Shown here in pieces: positions 15,355 through 22,287 of a stretch of DNA of 64,000 nucleotides. The notes under the pieces are model-generated. The model was not told the origin of the DNA and made no database searches. It was given only the letters and a program-made list of their open reading frames with translations. Both the position numbers and the translations under genes were made by a program. Within the stretch, counting starts at the first letter, position 1. Each line of letters begins with the position of its first letter. The DNA comes from Arthrobacter sp. Soil736 (GTDB taxonomy: Bacteria; Actinomycetota; Actinomycetes; Actinomycetales; Micrococcaceae): NCBI RefSeq assembly GCF_001428005.1, contig NZ_LMSB01000066.1, positions 103,028 through 167,027 on the forward strand, in the 5' to 3' direction.

Positions 15355-16629
15355 ATGATGTCTGCCCCTATGACAGAAACACCCTCGGTATCCGCGGGCG
15401 AAAGCGCAGGCTTGCCCCCTTATTCGCATGAACTGAGCTGGCCCGAGGGCATGGCGCCGTTCAAGGTCGTCGATGACGGGACGCAGGGCGATCCCTACGC
15501 CCACTATGCATGGATGCGGGAGAACGCCCCCGTACTCCGGGCCCACTCGCCGGTCTCGGATGTCTGGTTCATTTGCCGGTACGACGACGTCCGCCGGGCC
15601 ATGCGGGCCCCGAAGGTCTTCTCCTCCCAGGTTGTGGACCCGGTTCCGCTGACCTTCCTGACCCTGTTCGACGCCCCCAACCACACCAGGCTGCGCCAGG
15701 TCGTTGCGCAGGCCTTCATCCCGAAGGCGATCGCCCGCTTCGAGGACCGGGTCCGTGAAAACGCCGAAAAGTACCTGGCCCCGATGCTTGCCGCCGGCGG
15801 CGGCGATGCCGTGGACGACTACTCGATCCCGCTCAGCATGTCCACCATCAGCGCCCTGCTCGACGTGCCGGCCGAGGACTTCGACAAAATGAAATTCTGG
15901 TCCGACGAGACCTTCAGCTACTTCGGCCGGCTCGCCCGCAACGCCCAGGGCACCGGCACCGACGAACAGAGCACCTTCGAGTTCTTCGCCTACCTGAAGG
16001 ACACCATGGAGCGGCTGTACCGCGAGGAAAGCGACTCCGTCGGCGGCCACATCGCCCGGATGTGGAAGGAGGGCCTGCTCAGCGAGAAGGAAGCCAAGGA
16101 ACTCTGCGCCTTCGTCTTCGTTGCCGGCCACGACACCACCACCATCCTGCTGGCCAACGCGTTCCGCGTCTTCAGCGAACAGCCCGGCCTGCTGGACCGG
16201 ATCCGACGGAACCCGGACGACGCGAACCTTTTTGTCGAGGAGCTGGCCCGCTACCGCGGCACGGTGCAGCGGGCGAGCCGGATCACCATTGAGGAAGTGG
16301 AGGTTGCCGGCGTGAAAATTCCGGCCGGCGCCATCGTCCGCCTGCTGCCCGCCGCCGCGAACCGGGACAGCAGCAAGTACCCCGACGGCGAGCGCTTCGA
16401 CATCGATCGCAAAACCGACGGCCACCTCGGGTTCGGCCACGGCGTGCACAGCTGCCTCGGGGCTCCCCTCGCACGGCTTGAGGTCCTGGTGACCGTGAAG
16501 CTGCTCGCCGAAAAGCTGGGGTCGCTGGCTGTGGATCCGAACAAGCCGATCGAATACGTGCGCGGAAACAACCTGACCAACTCGGGGCCGGAGCACCTCC
16601 ACGTGATGCTGGAGCAGTTCAATGCGTGA
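15355..16629 (+). CDS. Cytochrome P450, class I bacterial type
   Basis: 424 residues from ATG 15355 after AAGAAGGA; a second ATG follows directly. The I-helix oxygen-activation motif is VAGHDTT, the K-helix ExxR is in VEELARYR, and the heme loop is FGHGVHSCLGAPLAR with the heme-ligating Cys at about 367. There is no membrane anchor, as expected for a soluble bacterial P450. It hydroxylates an unactivated carbon using electrons from the ferredoxin reductase and ferredoxin encoded next. The downstream start overlaps its stop by 8 bp. In the proposed pathway it would 4-hydroxylate cyclohexanecarboxylate; a terpenoid substrate is the main alternative. Confidence 0.95.
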   Translation: MMSAPMTETPSVSAGESAGLPPYSHELSWPEGMAPFKVVDDGTQGDPYAHYAWMRENAPVLRAHSPVSDVWFICRYDDVRRAMRAPKVFSSQVVDPVPLTFLTLFDAPNHTRLRQVVAQAFIPKAIARFEDRVRENAEKYLAPMLAAGGGDAVDDYSIPLSMSTISALLDVPAEDFDKMKFWSDETFSYFGRLARNAQGTGTDEQSTFEFFAYLKDTMERLYREESDSVGGHIARMWKEGLLSEKEAKELCAFVFVAGHDTTTILLANAFRVFSEQPGLLDRIRRNPDDANLFVEELARYRGTVQRASRITIEEVEVAGVKIPAGAIVRLLPAAANRDSSKYPDGERFDIDRKTDGHLGFGHGVHSCLGAPLARLEVLVTVKLLAEKLGSLAVDPNKPIEYVRGNNLTNSGPEHLHVMLEQFNA

Positions 16630-17956
16630 CCAGGAACAGATGAAGCAAGAACCGACGGAACACGAACCGACGGCCGGGGTCACCGCCCCGGTGATTATCG
16701 TAGGCGCCGGACACTCCGGCGTCGCGGTGGCCGCGGGACTCCGTGCCCGGGGCTGGGAAGGAGGCATTCTGCTGCTCGAGGCGGAGAAGGAGACGCCCTA
16801 TGAACGCCCTCCACTCTCCAAGGAACTCCTGAAAGAGGGCGCGCCGGATGAGTCCGCCGTCCTGCGCAAGGAGAAGTTCTACGAGGACAAGCGCATCGAC
16901 CGGTTCAGGGGCATCACCGCGGAGTCCATCGACCGGAAGGGTGCGACGGTCCTGCTGTCCGATGGAAGCCGTCACGCCTACCACCGGCTCGTCATCGCTA
17001 CCGGTTCGCGGGCGAGGCCCCTCACGGTGCCCGGGGCCGAGCTTGCCGGCGTCCAGTCGCTGAGAACACGGGACGACGCCCTCGAGCTCAAACGGCTCCT
17101 GGTCCGGGGAGCCCGCGTCGCCATCATCGGCGCCGGGTATATCGGGCTGGAAGTCGCGGCTGCCGCTGCAGCCAAGGGCTGCGAGGTCACCGTGCTGGAG
17201 TTCCAGGACCGGGTGATGAGCCGTGTGACCTCCGAGCCGGTATCGCGCCATTTCGAACGGCTCCACGAACAGCACGGTGTCCGGTTCATCTTTGGTGCCG
17301 CGGTAACGGCGATTGAAGGAGACGAGCGGGCCGAGTGCGTGGTCACAGCCGACGGCACGGCCGTCCGTGCCGACGTCGTGCTGGCAGGAATCGGCGTGCT
17401 GCCCAACCAGGAACTGGCCGCGGAAGCCGGACTCGAGTGCCGGGACGGCATCCTCGTGGACGGGGACGGCCGCACTTCTGACCCCGCGATTTACGCCACC
17501 GGTGACGTCACCCGGTTCACCAGCCCGATCGACGGCGCCAGCCAGCGCCTGGAATGCATCCAGAACGCGCAGGCCCAGGCGGACCGGGTTGCCGCCCACA
17601 TCACCGGCCAGCACGCTGCCGTTCCGGAAATCCCCTGGTTCTGGACCGTCCAGCACGGCGTCCGGCTGCAGACCGCCGGCGTGCGCCACCCGGAGGACGA
17701 CGTGATCGTGCGCGGCGTACCCGCAGACGGCAGGTTCTCGGTGGTCTATCTCCGCGCCGGCCGCCTCGCCGCCGTCGACACCATCGCCGGCCTGACCGAT
17801 TTCCGGCCGGCCAGGAAACTGATCGCCCAGGGAGCCCGGATCGACCCGACGCTGGCGGCGGACCCCGGCATTCCCCTGACCGACGCCATTCCCACCGACG
17901 CAAATCCCACCGACCCCAATCCCGCCGACGCTGACCCTGTGACAGCCCGAATCTAA
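16622..17956 (+). CDS. FAD-dependent NAD(P)H:ferredoxin reductase of the P450 system
   Basis: 444 residues. VIIVGAGHSGVAVAAGLRARG (FAD) and VAIIGAGYIGLEVAAAAAAKG (NAD(P)H) are the two Rossmann motifs of putidaredoxin-reductase-type enzymes; YERPPLSKELL, VIATGSRARPL and IYATGDVTRF are further family marks. It moves electrons from NAD(P)H to the adjacent [2Fe-2S] ferredoxin and so to the P450. Its start overlaps the P450 stop by 8 bp, indicating coupled translation. The extreme C-terminus is an unusual repeat-like tail, AIPTDANPTDPNPADADP, which looks disordered and is probably dispensable. Gene order P450-reductase-ferredoxin makes a complete class I electron chain. Confidence 0.94.
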   Translation: MRDQEQMKQEPTEHEPTAGVTAPVIIVGAGHSGVAVAAGLRARGWEGGILLLEAEKETPYERPPLSKELLKEGAPDESAVLRKEKFYEDKRIDRFRGITAESIDRKGATVLLSDGSRHAYHRLVIATGSRARPLTVPGAELAGVQSLRTRDDALELKRLLVRGARVAIIGAGYIGLEVAAAAAAKGCEVTVLEFQDRVMSRVTSEPVSRHFERLHEQHGVRFIFGAAVTAIEGDERAECVVTADGTAVRADVVLAGIGVLPNQELAAEAGLECRDGILVDGDGRTSDPAIYATGDVTRFTSPIDGASQRLECIQNAQAQADRVAAHITGQHAAVPEIPWFWTVQHGVRLQTAGVRHPEDDVIVRGVPADGRFSVVYLRAGRLAAVDTIAGLTDFRPARKLIAQGARIDPTLAADPGIPLTDAIPTDANPTDPNPADADPVTARI

Positions 17957-17965
17957 GGAACCGCC

Positions 17966-18289
17966 ATGAGCAACAACAAACTGACCGTGATCGACCGGCA
18001 AGGCTCCACCCACGACCTCGAATGGGAGCCGGACCAGACCCTGATGGAGGCCCTGCGTGACAACGACCTTCCGGTCCTGGCCTCGTGCGGCGGCACCGCC
18101 TCCTGTGCAACCTGCCACGTGTTCGTGGAGAAGGAGGTCTTCGACACCCTGGGCGAACGCAGCGAGGATGAACTGGAACTGCTCGTCGAAGCCGAGGGTC
18201 ACCGGGAATGCGGCTCCAGGCTCTCCTGCCAGCTCGAGTTCAGCCGGCATCTCAACGGAGCCACCGTCACCCTGGCACCCGAGGAATAG
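17966..18289 (+). CDS. [2Fe-2S] ferredoxin, putidaredoxin/adrenodoxin type
   Basis: 107 residues. The cluster ligands follow the C-x5-C-x2-C pattern at Cys41, Cys47 and Cys50 (SCGGTASCATCHVFV), with the fourth ligand at Cys88 (LSCQLEF); Cys82 is extra. DELELL marks the acidic helix used for docking to partners. AAGGAA precedes the start and the gene follows the reductase by 9 bp. It carries single electrons from the reductase to the P450 in the cytoplasm. It ends the rightward catabolic operon; a REP-like palindrome follows within 10 bp of the stop and may act as its terminator. Confidence 0.95.
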   Translation: MSNNKLTVIDRQGSTHDLEWEPDQTLMEALRDNDLPVLASCGGTASCATCHVFVEKEVFDTLGERSEDELELLVEAEGHRECGSRLSCQLEFSRHLNGATVTLAPEE

Positions 18290-18298
18290 CGCGGTCCG

Positions 18299-18360
18299 TT
18301 TCGACGGTTCCCCGCACACTCGACGTTGCGAAGCATCGAACCGGCAGGGAACCGTCGAAA
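18299..18360. repeat. REP-like palindromic element, copy B
   Basis: TTTCGACGGTTCCC (18299-18312) and GGGAACCGTCGAAA (18347-18360) are perfect 14-bp inverted arms around a 34-nt middle. The full unit aligns along its length with 7008-7067, with only a few differences. It lies between the ferredoxin stop and the converging acVLRF1 gene. Confidence 0.78.
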
Positions 18361-18381
18361 CGGCGCCAACTTTCGAAACGG

Positions 18382-19053
18382 CTAAGCCGGCGGGTCCGTG
18401 ACCGTGACCCGCACGGCACAGGCATCCGCGGCCGCCTTCTTCAGCACCGCCGCGCGGGGGTCGGGGACATCGAGGTAGGCCAGGCGCGGCAGCCCGGCGT
18501 AGGCCTTGAGCGCCGGCTCGTCGAGGACGAGCTCGGCCATGCCGCGGTCTCCGCCGGGAACGATGTACTCGACGGCCTGCCCGGCAAGAATCTGCCCGGC
18601 CAGTTCCGCAACCGCCTCCACCATCGCGTCCGTCTGGTTGGCGCGGCGCCGCGCGTACCGTTGCTGGGACTGGCCGCCGGCCGCGGTGCGCGACTGCACG
18701 TACTTCGATCCAGTCTTGGCGGCCAGCAGCCTGCCCTCACTCGCCACGGCCACCCCGTAGCCGCCCCTGCGAATGAGGACCAGCCCGATCCTCCGGGGTT
18801 GCGACGCGAGCGAGGCAAGCCGGGCCACCAGGTCCGCGCCCCGTCCCGGCCGCCCGTCGTCCGGCCAGGGCGCCTGCAGCAGCGCGGTGGCGCCGTCGGC
18901 CGCAAGCAGCCGCACGCCGTCGTCGTGGTCCTCAACCTCAAGATCGCCGTGGCTGGCGCCGAACCGATCCACCCAGCCGGCCAGCCTTACTCCGGATATG
19001 AATGCGGTCCGCGAGGCGGCGGCAGGACGTCCTGGTGCGCCGCTGTGTGGCAT
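18382..19053 (-). CDS. acVLRF1-type peptidyl-tRNA hydrolase
   Basis: 223 residues from ATG 19053 after AAGGAAG. The diagnostic stretch at about residues 115-137, GSKYVQSRTAAGGQSQQR then a run of basic residues, is the Gly/Gln catalytic loop of the actinobacterial Vms1-like release factor 1 family, related to eRF1 and yeast Vms1. Such proteins are thought to cut peptidyl-tRNA on stalled large ribosomal subunits and so free aberrant nascent chains. No zinc finger or ankyrin region of the eukaryotic proteins is present. It is divergent from rarA with only 62 bp between starts. The family match is by motif recognition; activity is inferred. Confidence 0.85.
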   Translation of the reverse strand: MPHSGAPGRPAAASRTAFISGVRLAGWVDRFGASHGDLEVEDHDDGVRLLAADGATALLQAPWPDDGRPGRGADLVARLASLASQPRRIGLVLIRRGGYGVAVASEGRLLAAKTGSKYVQSRTAAGGQSQQRYARRRANQTDAMVEAVAELAGQILAGQAVEYIVPGGDRGMAELVLDEPALKAYAGLPRLAYLDVPDPRAAVLKKAAADACAVRVTVTDPPA

Positions 19054-19103
19054 TGCCGACTTCCTTGCTTCCGTGACCGGACTTTGCCCGATGAATCTAT
19101 GAG

Positions 19104-19109
19104 TAGCCT
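19104..19109 (+). promoter_or_regulatory. -10 element of a probably leaderless rarA transcript
   Basis: TAGCCT (TANNNT pattern) ends six bases before the GTG start and no ribosome-binding site is visible. This spacing would put the transcription start on the start codon. Confidence 0.4.
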
Positions 19110-19115
19110 ATCTAT

Positions 19116-20609
19116 GTGGATGATCTCTTCGGCCCGGGGCCGGACAACGAAGACGCGGGCGACGGCGACGCCTCGCCGTCGGGCCGCCCAGGTGGCGGCC
19201 CGCTTGGCGGGCGCACAGCCTCGCCGCGCAGCCCGCTGGCTGTCCGGATGCGGCCGCGTGCCCTGGACGACGTCGTGGGTCAGCAGCACCTGCTGGGCCA
19301 GGGCTCGCCGCTGCGCCAGCTGGCTGCCGGCGCCGAGGCGGTCGGTCCGGCCGGTCCAAGCTCGCTCATCCTCTGGGGTCCGCCGGGCACCGGCAAGACG
19401 ACGCTGGCCCATGTGATCGCGCGGGGGCCAGGGCGCAAGTTCGTGGAACTGTCCGCCATCACGGCCGGGGTCAAGGACGTGCGCCGGGTCATGGACGAGG
19501 CCCTGACGGCCCGTGACCTGTACAAGACCACCACGGTCCTGTTCCTGGACGAGATCCACCGCTTCAACAAGGCGCAGCAGGATGCGCTGCTGCCCGGCGT
19601 CGAAAACCGCTGGGTGGTGCTCGTGGCCGCAACCACCGAGAACCCCTCCTTCTCCGTGGTCTCGCCGCTGCTGTCCCGCTCGCTTCTCCTCACGCTCAAG
19701 CCGCTGACCGACGCCGACATAGAAGGACTGCTCCTGCGTGCCGTGGAGGATGTCCGGGGGCTGAACGGCAAGGTCCGGCTGAGTGCTGACGCCCTGGCCC
19801 ACCTGGTCCGGCTGTCCGGCGGGGACGCGCGGCGCGCCCTGACTGCGCTGGAAGCCGCCGCCGGTGTGGCGTTCGGCGACGCGGACGACGTCGGCCCCTC
19901 CTCAGGAGGCGACGGTTCCGGCAATGCCGGCGAGGGTGAAGCTGACGAGGGTGAAGCGGACGACGGCGGAGCGGTCACCGTTGAACTCCGCCACACCGAA
20001 CGGGCGCTGGACGTCGCCGCGGTCCGGTACGACCGCGCCGGCGACCAGCACTACGACGTCGCGAGTGCCTTCATCAAGTCCATCCGGGGCTCCGACGTGG
20101 ACGCGGCGCTGCACTACCTTGCCAGGATGCTGGAGGCGGGGGAGGACCCGCGCTTCGTGGCCCGCCGCATCGTGATTTCCGCGGCGGAGGACGTGGGCAT
20201 GGCTGACCCCACCGCACTGCAGACCGCCGTGGCCGCAGCCCAGGCCGTCCAGCTGATCGGCATGCCGGAAGGAAGGATCGTCCTCGCCGAGGCCGTGGTC
20301 CACCTCGCCACGGCGCCGAAGTCCAACGCCGCCTACATGGGCCTGAACAAAGCCATTGCGGACGTCCGGGCCGGCCTGGGGAACGGAATCCCCGCGCACC
20401 TGCGGGATGCCCACTACCCGGGATCGAAGCAACTGGGCCACGGGCAGGGGTACAAGTATGCCCACGACGCCCCGCATTCCGTCGCCCGCCAGCAGTACCC
20501 GCCGGATGACCTGGTGGGCCGCGACTACTACGAGCCCACCGGCAACGGGGCCGAGCGGGACATCGCCGTCCGGCTCGAACGCCTCCGGAAGATCGTCCGG
20601 GGCAACTGA
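19116..20609 (+). CDS. rarA: Replication-associated recombination protein A (RarA/MgsA)
   Basis: 497 residues from GTG 19116. After a disordered acidic N-terminus (about 1-40) come the AAA+ core with Walker A GPPGTGKTT (about 88-96), Walker B VLFLDEIHRFNKAQQD and sensor 1 LVAATTENPSF, and the family's tetramerisation domain (SAFIKSIRGSDVDAALHYLARMLEAGEDP, DVGMADPTAL). It acts at stalled forks and during recombination. Between the AAA+ lid and the tetramerisation domain lies an insertion of about 35 residues rich in Gly, Glu and Asp (GNAGEGEADEGEADDGG), longer than in most homologues and probably a flexible loop. It is transcribed away from the acVLRF1 gene and toward rpsD. Confidence 0.95.
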   Translation: MDDLFGPGPDNEDAGDGDASPSGRPGGGPLGGRTASPRSPLAVRMRPRALDDVVGQQHLLGQGSPLRQLAAGAEAVGPAGPSSLILWGPPGTGKTTLAHVIARGPGRKFVELSAITAGVKDVRRVMDEALTARDLYKTTTVLFLDEIHRFNKAQQDALLPGVENRWVVLVAATTENPSFSVVSPLLSRSLLLTLKPLTDADIEGLLLRAVEDVRGLNGKVRLSADALAHLVRLSGGDARRALTALEAAAGVAFGDADDVGPSSGGDGSGNAGEGEADEGEADDGGAVTVELRHTERALDVAAVRYDRAGDQHYDVASAFIKSIRGSDVDAALHYLARMLEAGEDPRFVARRIVISAAEDVGMADPTALQTAVAAAQAVQLIGMPEGRIVLAEAVVHLATAPKSNAAYMGLNKAIADVRAGLGNGIPAHLRDAHYPGSKQLGHGQGYKYAHDAPHSVARQQYPPDDLVGRDYYEPTGNGAERDIAVRLERLRKIVRGN

Positions 20610-20618
20610 GCGTTCTGG

Positions 20619-20779
20619 TAAGATTGATGTTTGTCTGGCAAGGCGCGGACGCAAAATCCACCAAATTCACGTTTGATGCGGTTATGCCTGTGCCCAGTAG
20701 CAAAAGGCAGCGGTTGGCCGATGCTCTCCATCGTGGAGGCCAGTAACACTGACACACCGCAGTAATTGGAAGGACACAA
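20619..20779 (+). promoter_or_regulatory. Promoter and 5' leader of rpsD
   Basis: TAAGAT at 20619-20624 fits a -10 box. It would give a leader of about 150 nt before the rpsD start. The leader can fold small hairpins, for example CTCCA-TCG-TGGAG near 20730. Autogenous control by S4 is plausible, but I see no motif that proves it. Confidence 0.35.
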
Positions 20780-21406
20780 GTGGCTAACAACACTCGTGCT
20801 CGCCGTACCGCACGCCTCTCGCGTGCACTCGGCATCGCTCTGACCCCCAAAGCCGCCAAGTACATGGAGCGCCGCCCGTACGGCCCCGGTGAGCATGGCC
20901 GTGCCCGCAAGAAGCAGGACTCCGACTACGCCGTACGTCTGCGCGAAAAGCAGCGCCTGCGCGCCCAGTACGGCATCCGCGAAGCCCAGATGACCCGTGC
21001 CTTCGAAGAAGCACGCCGCACCAAGGGCCTGACCGGTGAAAACCTGATCGAACTGCTCGAAATGCGTCTCGACGCCCTCGTGCTGCGTGCCGGCTTCGCC
21101 CGCACCATCGCCCAGGCCCGCCAGCTGGTTGTGCACCGCCACATCCTCGTTGACGGCATCCGCGTTGACCGCCCGTCCTTCCGCGTCGGCGAGGGCCAGC
21201 TGGTCCACGTTCACAGCCGCAGCGAAACCATGCCTCCGTTCCAGGTTGCAGCAGCCGGCGCACACCGCGACGTCCTGCCCCAGGTTCCGGCCTACCTGGA
21301 CGTCAAGCTTGACGCCCTGCAGGCACGCCTGGTCCGTCGCCCGAAGCGCTCCGAGGTCCCCGTGACCTGCGAAGAGCAGCTCGTCGTCGAATTCTACGCA
21401 CGCTAA
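20780..21406 (+). CDS. rpsD: 30S ribosomal protein S4
   Basis: 208 residues from GTG 20780 after GGAAGGA. It has the S4 N-terminal domain (RRPYGPGEHG, RARKKQDSDYAVRLREKQRLRAQYG with family spacing) and the S4 RNA-binding domain (RLDALVLRAGFARTIAQARQLVVHRHILVDG). The zinc-binding cysteines found in some S4 proteins are absent at the N-terminus, so it is the zinc-free form. It is a primary assembly protein of the small subunit. As in many Micrococcaceae it stands alone rather than in the alpha operon with rpoA, and a terminator follows. Confidence 0.97.
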   Translation: MANNTRARRTARLSRALGIALTPKAAKYMERRPYGPGEHGRARKKQDSDYAVRLREKQRLRAQYGIREAQMTRAFEEARRTKGLTGENLIELLEMRLDALVLRAGFARTIAQARQLVVHRHILVDGIRVDRPSFRVGEGQLVHVHSRSETMPPFQVAAAGAHRDVLPQVPAYLDVKLDALQARLVRRPKRSEVPVTCEEQLVVEFYAR

Positions 21407-21427
21407 ATTTCCGGCAGCGTACCCAAG

Positions 21428-21459
21428 GAAGCCCGTGGCAAGCGCCGCGGGCTTCTTTG
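21428..21459 (+). terminator. Rho-independent terminator of rpsD
   Basis: GAAGCCCG (21428-21435) pairs with CGGGCTTC (21448-21455), followed by TTTGT. It lies 22 bp after the rpsD stop. Confidence 0.8.
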
Positions 21460-21551
21460 TATGTAAGGTACTTGGGGGAGATCCGCGGCTGCAGCACGCT
21501 GCCGCCGCGGACCATGTACCGTTCCACGGAGTTTCAAGGAGATGAACGTCT

Positions 21552-21926
21552 ATGTCTGGTGGCGATATTGCCGGCCTGATCGCGGCCGGGGTATTTGCGC
21601 TCCTGGTGCTGTTGCTTGCTGTCCCGATCCTCAAGCTCGGGCGGGTGTTCGATGAAGTGCGGACCTCGATCCGCTCCATCAGCGACGGCGCCACCCCACT
21701 CATGGACGAAGTCACGGCGACCGTCTCCACCGCCAACCAGCAGCTGAGGAAGGTGGACGGCATCGCCTCCAACGTTTCGGACGCCTCGGCGAACATCTCG
21801 GCGCTGTCCTCCCTGGTTGCCGCCACGGTGGGCTCGCCGCTGATCAAGGTGGCCGCCTTCAGCTACGGCGTTCGCTCCGCCTTCGCCGCCCGCAAGAAGC
21901 CCGCCGCCGGCCGTCGCAGCCGCTAA
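21552..21926 (+). CDS. DUF948 membrane protein
   Basis: 124 residues. One N-terminal membrane helix (GGDIAGLIAAGVFALLVLLLAVPIL, about residues 3-28) is followed by an amphipathic region with heptad-like spacing (VRTSIRSISDGATPLMDEVTATVSTANQQLRKVDGIASNVS), the DUF948 layout, and a basic C-terminal tail. The function of DUF948 is not known; the fold suggests a membrane-tethered coiled coil. The DUF6167 gene follows by 19 bp and alaS lies further on, a constant neighbourhood in actinobacteria. Confidence 0.85.
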   Translation: MSGGDIAGLIAAGVFALLVLLLAVPILKLGRVFDEVRTSIRSISDGATPLMDEVTATVSTANQQLRKVDGIASNVSDASANISALSSLVAATVGSPLIKVAAFSYGVRSAFAARKKPAAGRRSR

Positions 21927-21945
21927 GCCCCACCGGAGAACTGAA

Positions 21946-22176
21946 ATGAAAAGACTTGTCTGGATGGGAATCGGCGTGGCCATCGGAGTCATCGCCTTCC
22001 GCAAAGTCACCGAGGCCCAGCAGAACCTGGGGCCGGAGGGCCTGAACCGCGCCGTGGGCCGGCTGGCCGACGGCGTCTACGACTTCGCGGACGCGGTCCG
22101 CGCCGGAATGCGCGAGCGGGAGACCGACCTGCGCACCGCCCTCGGCGTCGAATCCCAGGACGTTGTGCGGCGGTAG
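21946..22176 (+). CDS. DUF6167 family small membrane protein
   Basis: 76 residues. MKRLVWMGIGVAIGVIAFRKV forms one N-terminal membrane helix; an amphipathic part (LNRAVGRLADGVYDFADAVRAGMRERE) follows. The sequence is typical of the DUF6167 proteins found between a DUF948 gene and alaS in actinobacteria. Function is unknown. Its likely partner is the DUF948 protein encoded just upstream, since both are single-span proteins with helical cytoplasmic parts and appear co-transcribed. Confidence 0.8.
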   Translation: MKRLVWMGIGVAIGVIAFRKVTEAQQNLGPEGLNRAVGRLADGVYDFADAVRAGMRERETDLRTALGVESQDVVRR

Positions 22177-22287
22177 CCGCCGCTGCGGGAGAATTAAACC
22201 GGCAGTAACCGTTGTCCCGGATCTGCCATCTGAATCAAACTGTCACGCGGCAGAACGCGTGAACCAAGAAGGGTAAGTAATCAGCTC

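Noticed and set aside
7348..18289. Steroid-degradation cluster because of two KstD-like proteins
   Set aside because: No ring-opening dioxygenase, KshAB, Mce or side-chain beta-oxidation gene is nearby; the small set fits a short cyclic acid pathway better.
7008..18360. The catabolic island as a transposon bounded by inverted repeats
   Set aside because: No transposase or integrase gene is present, and the bordering units are self-complementary palindromes of REP type rather than transposon ends.
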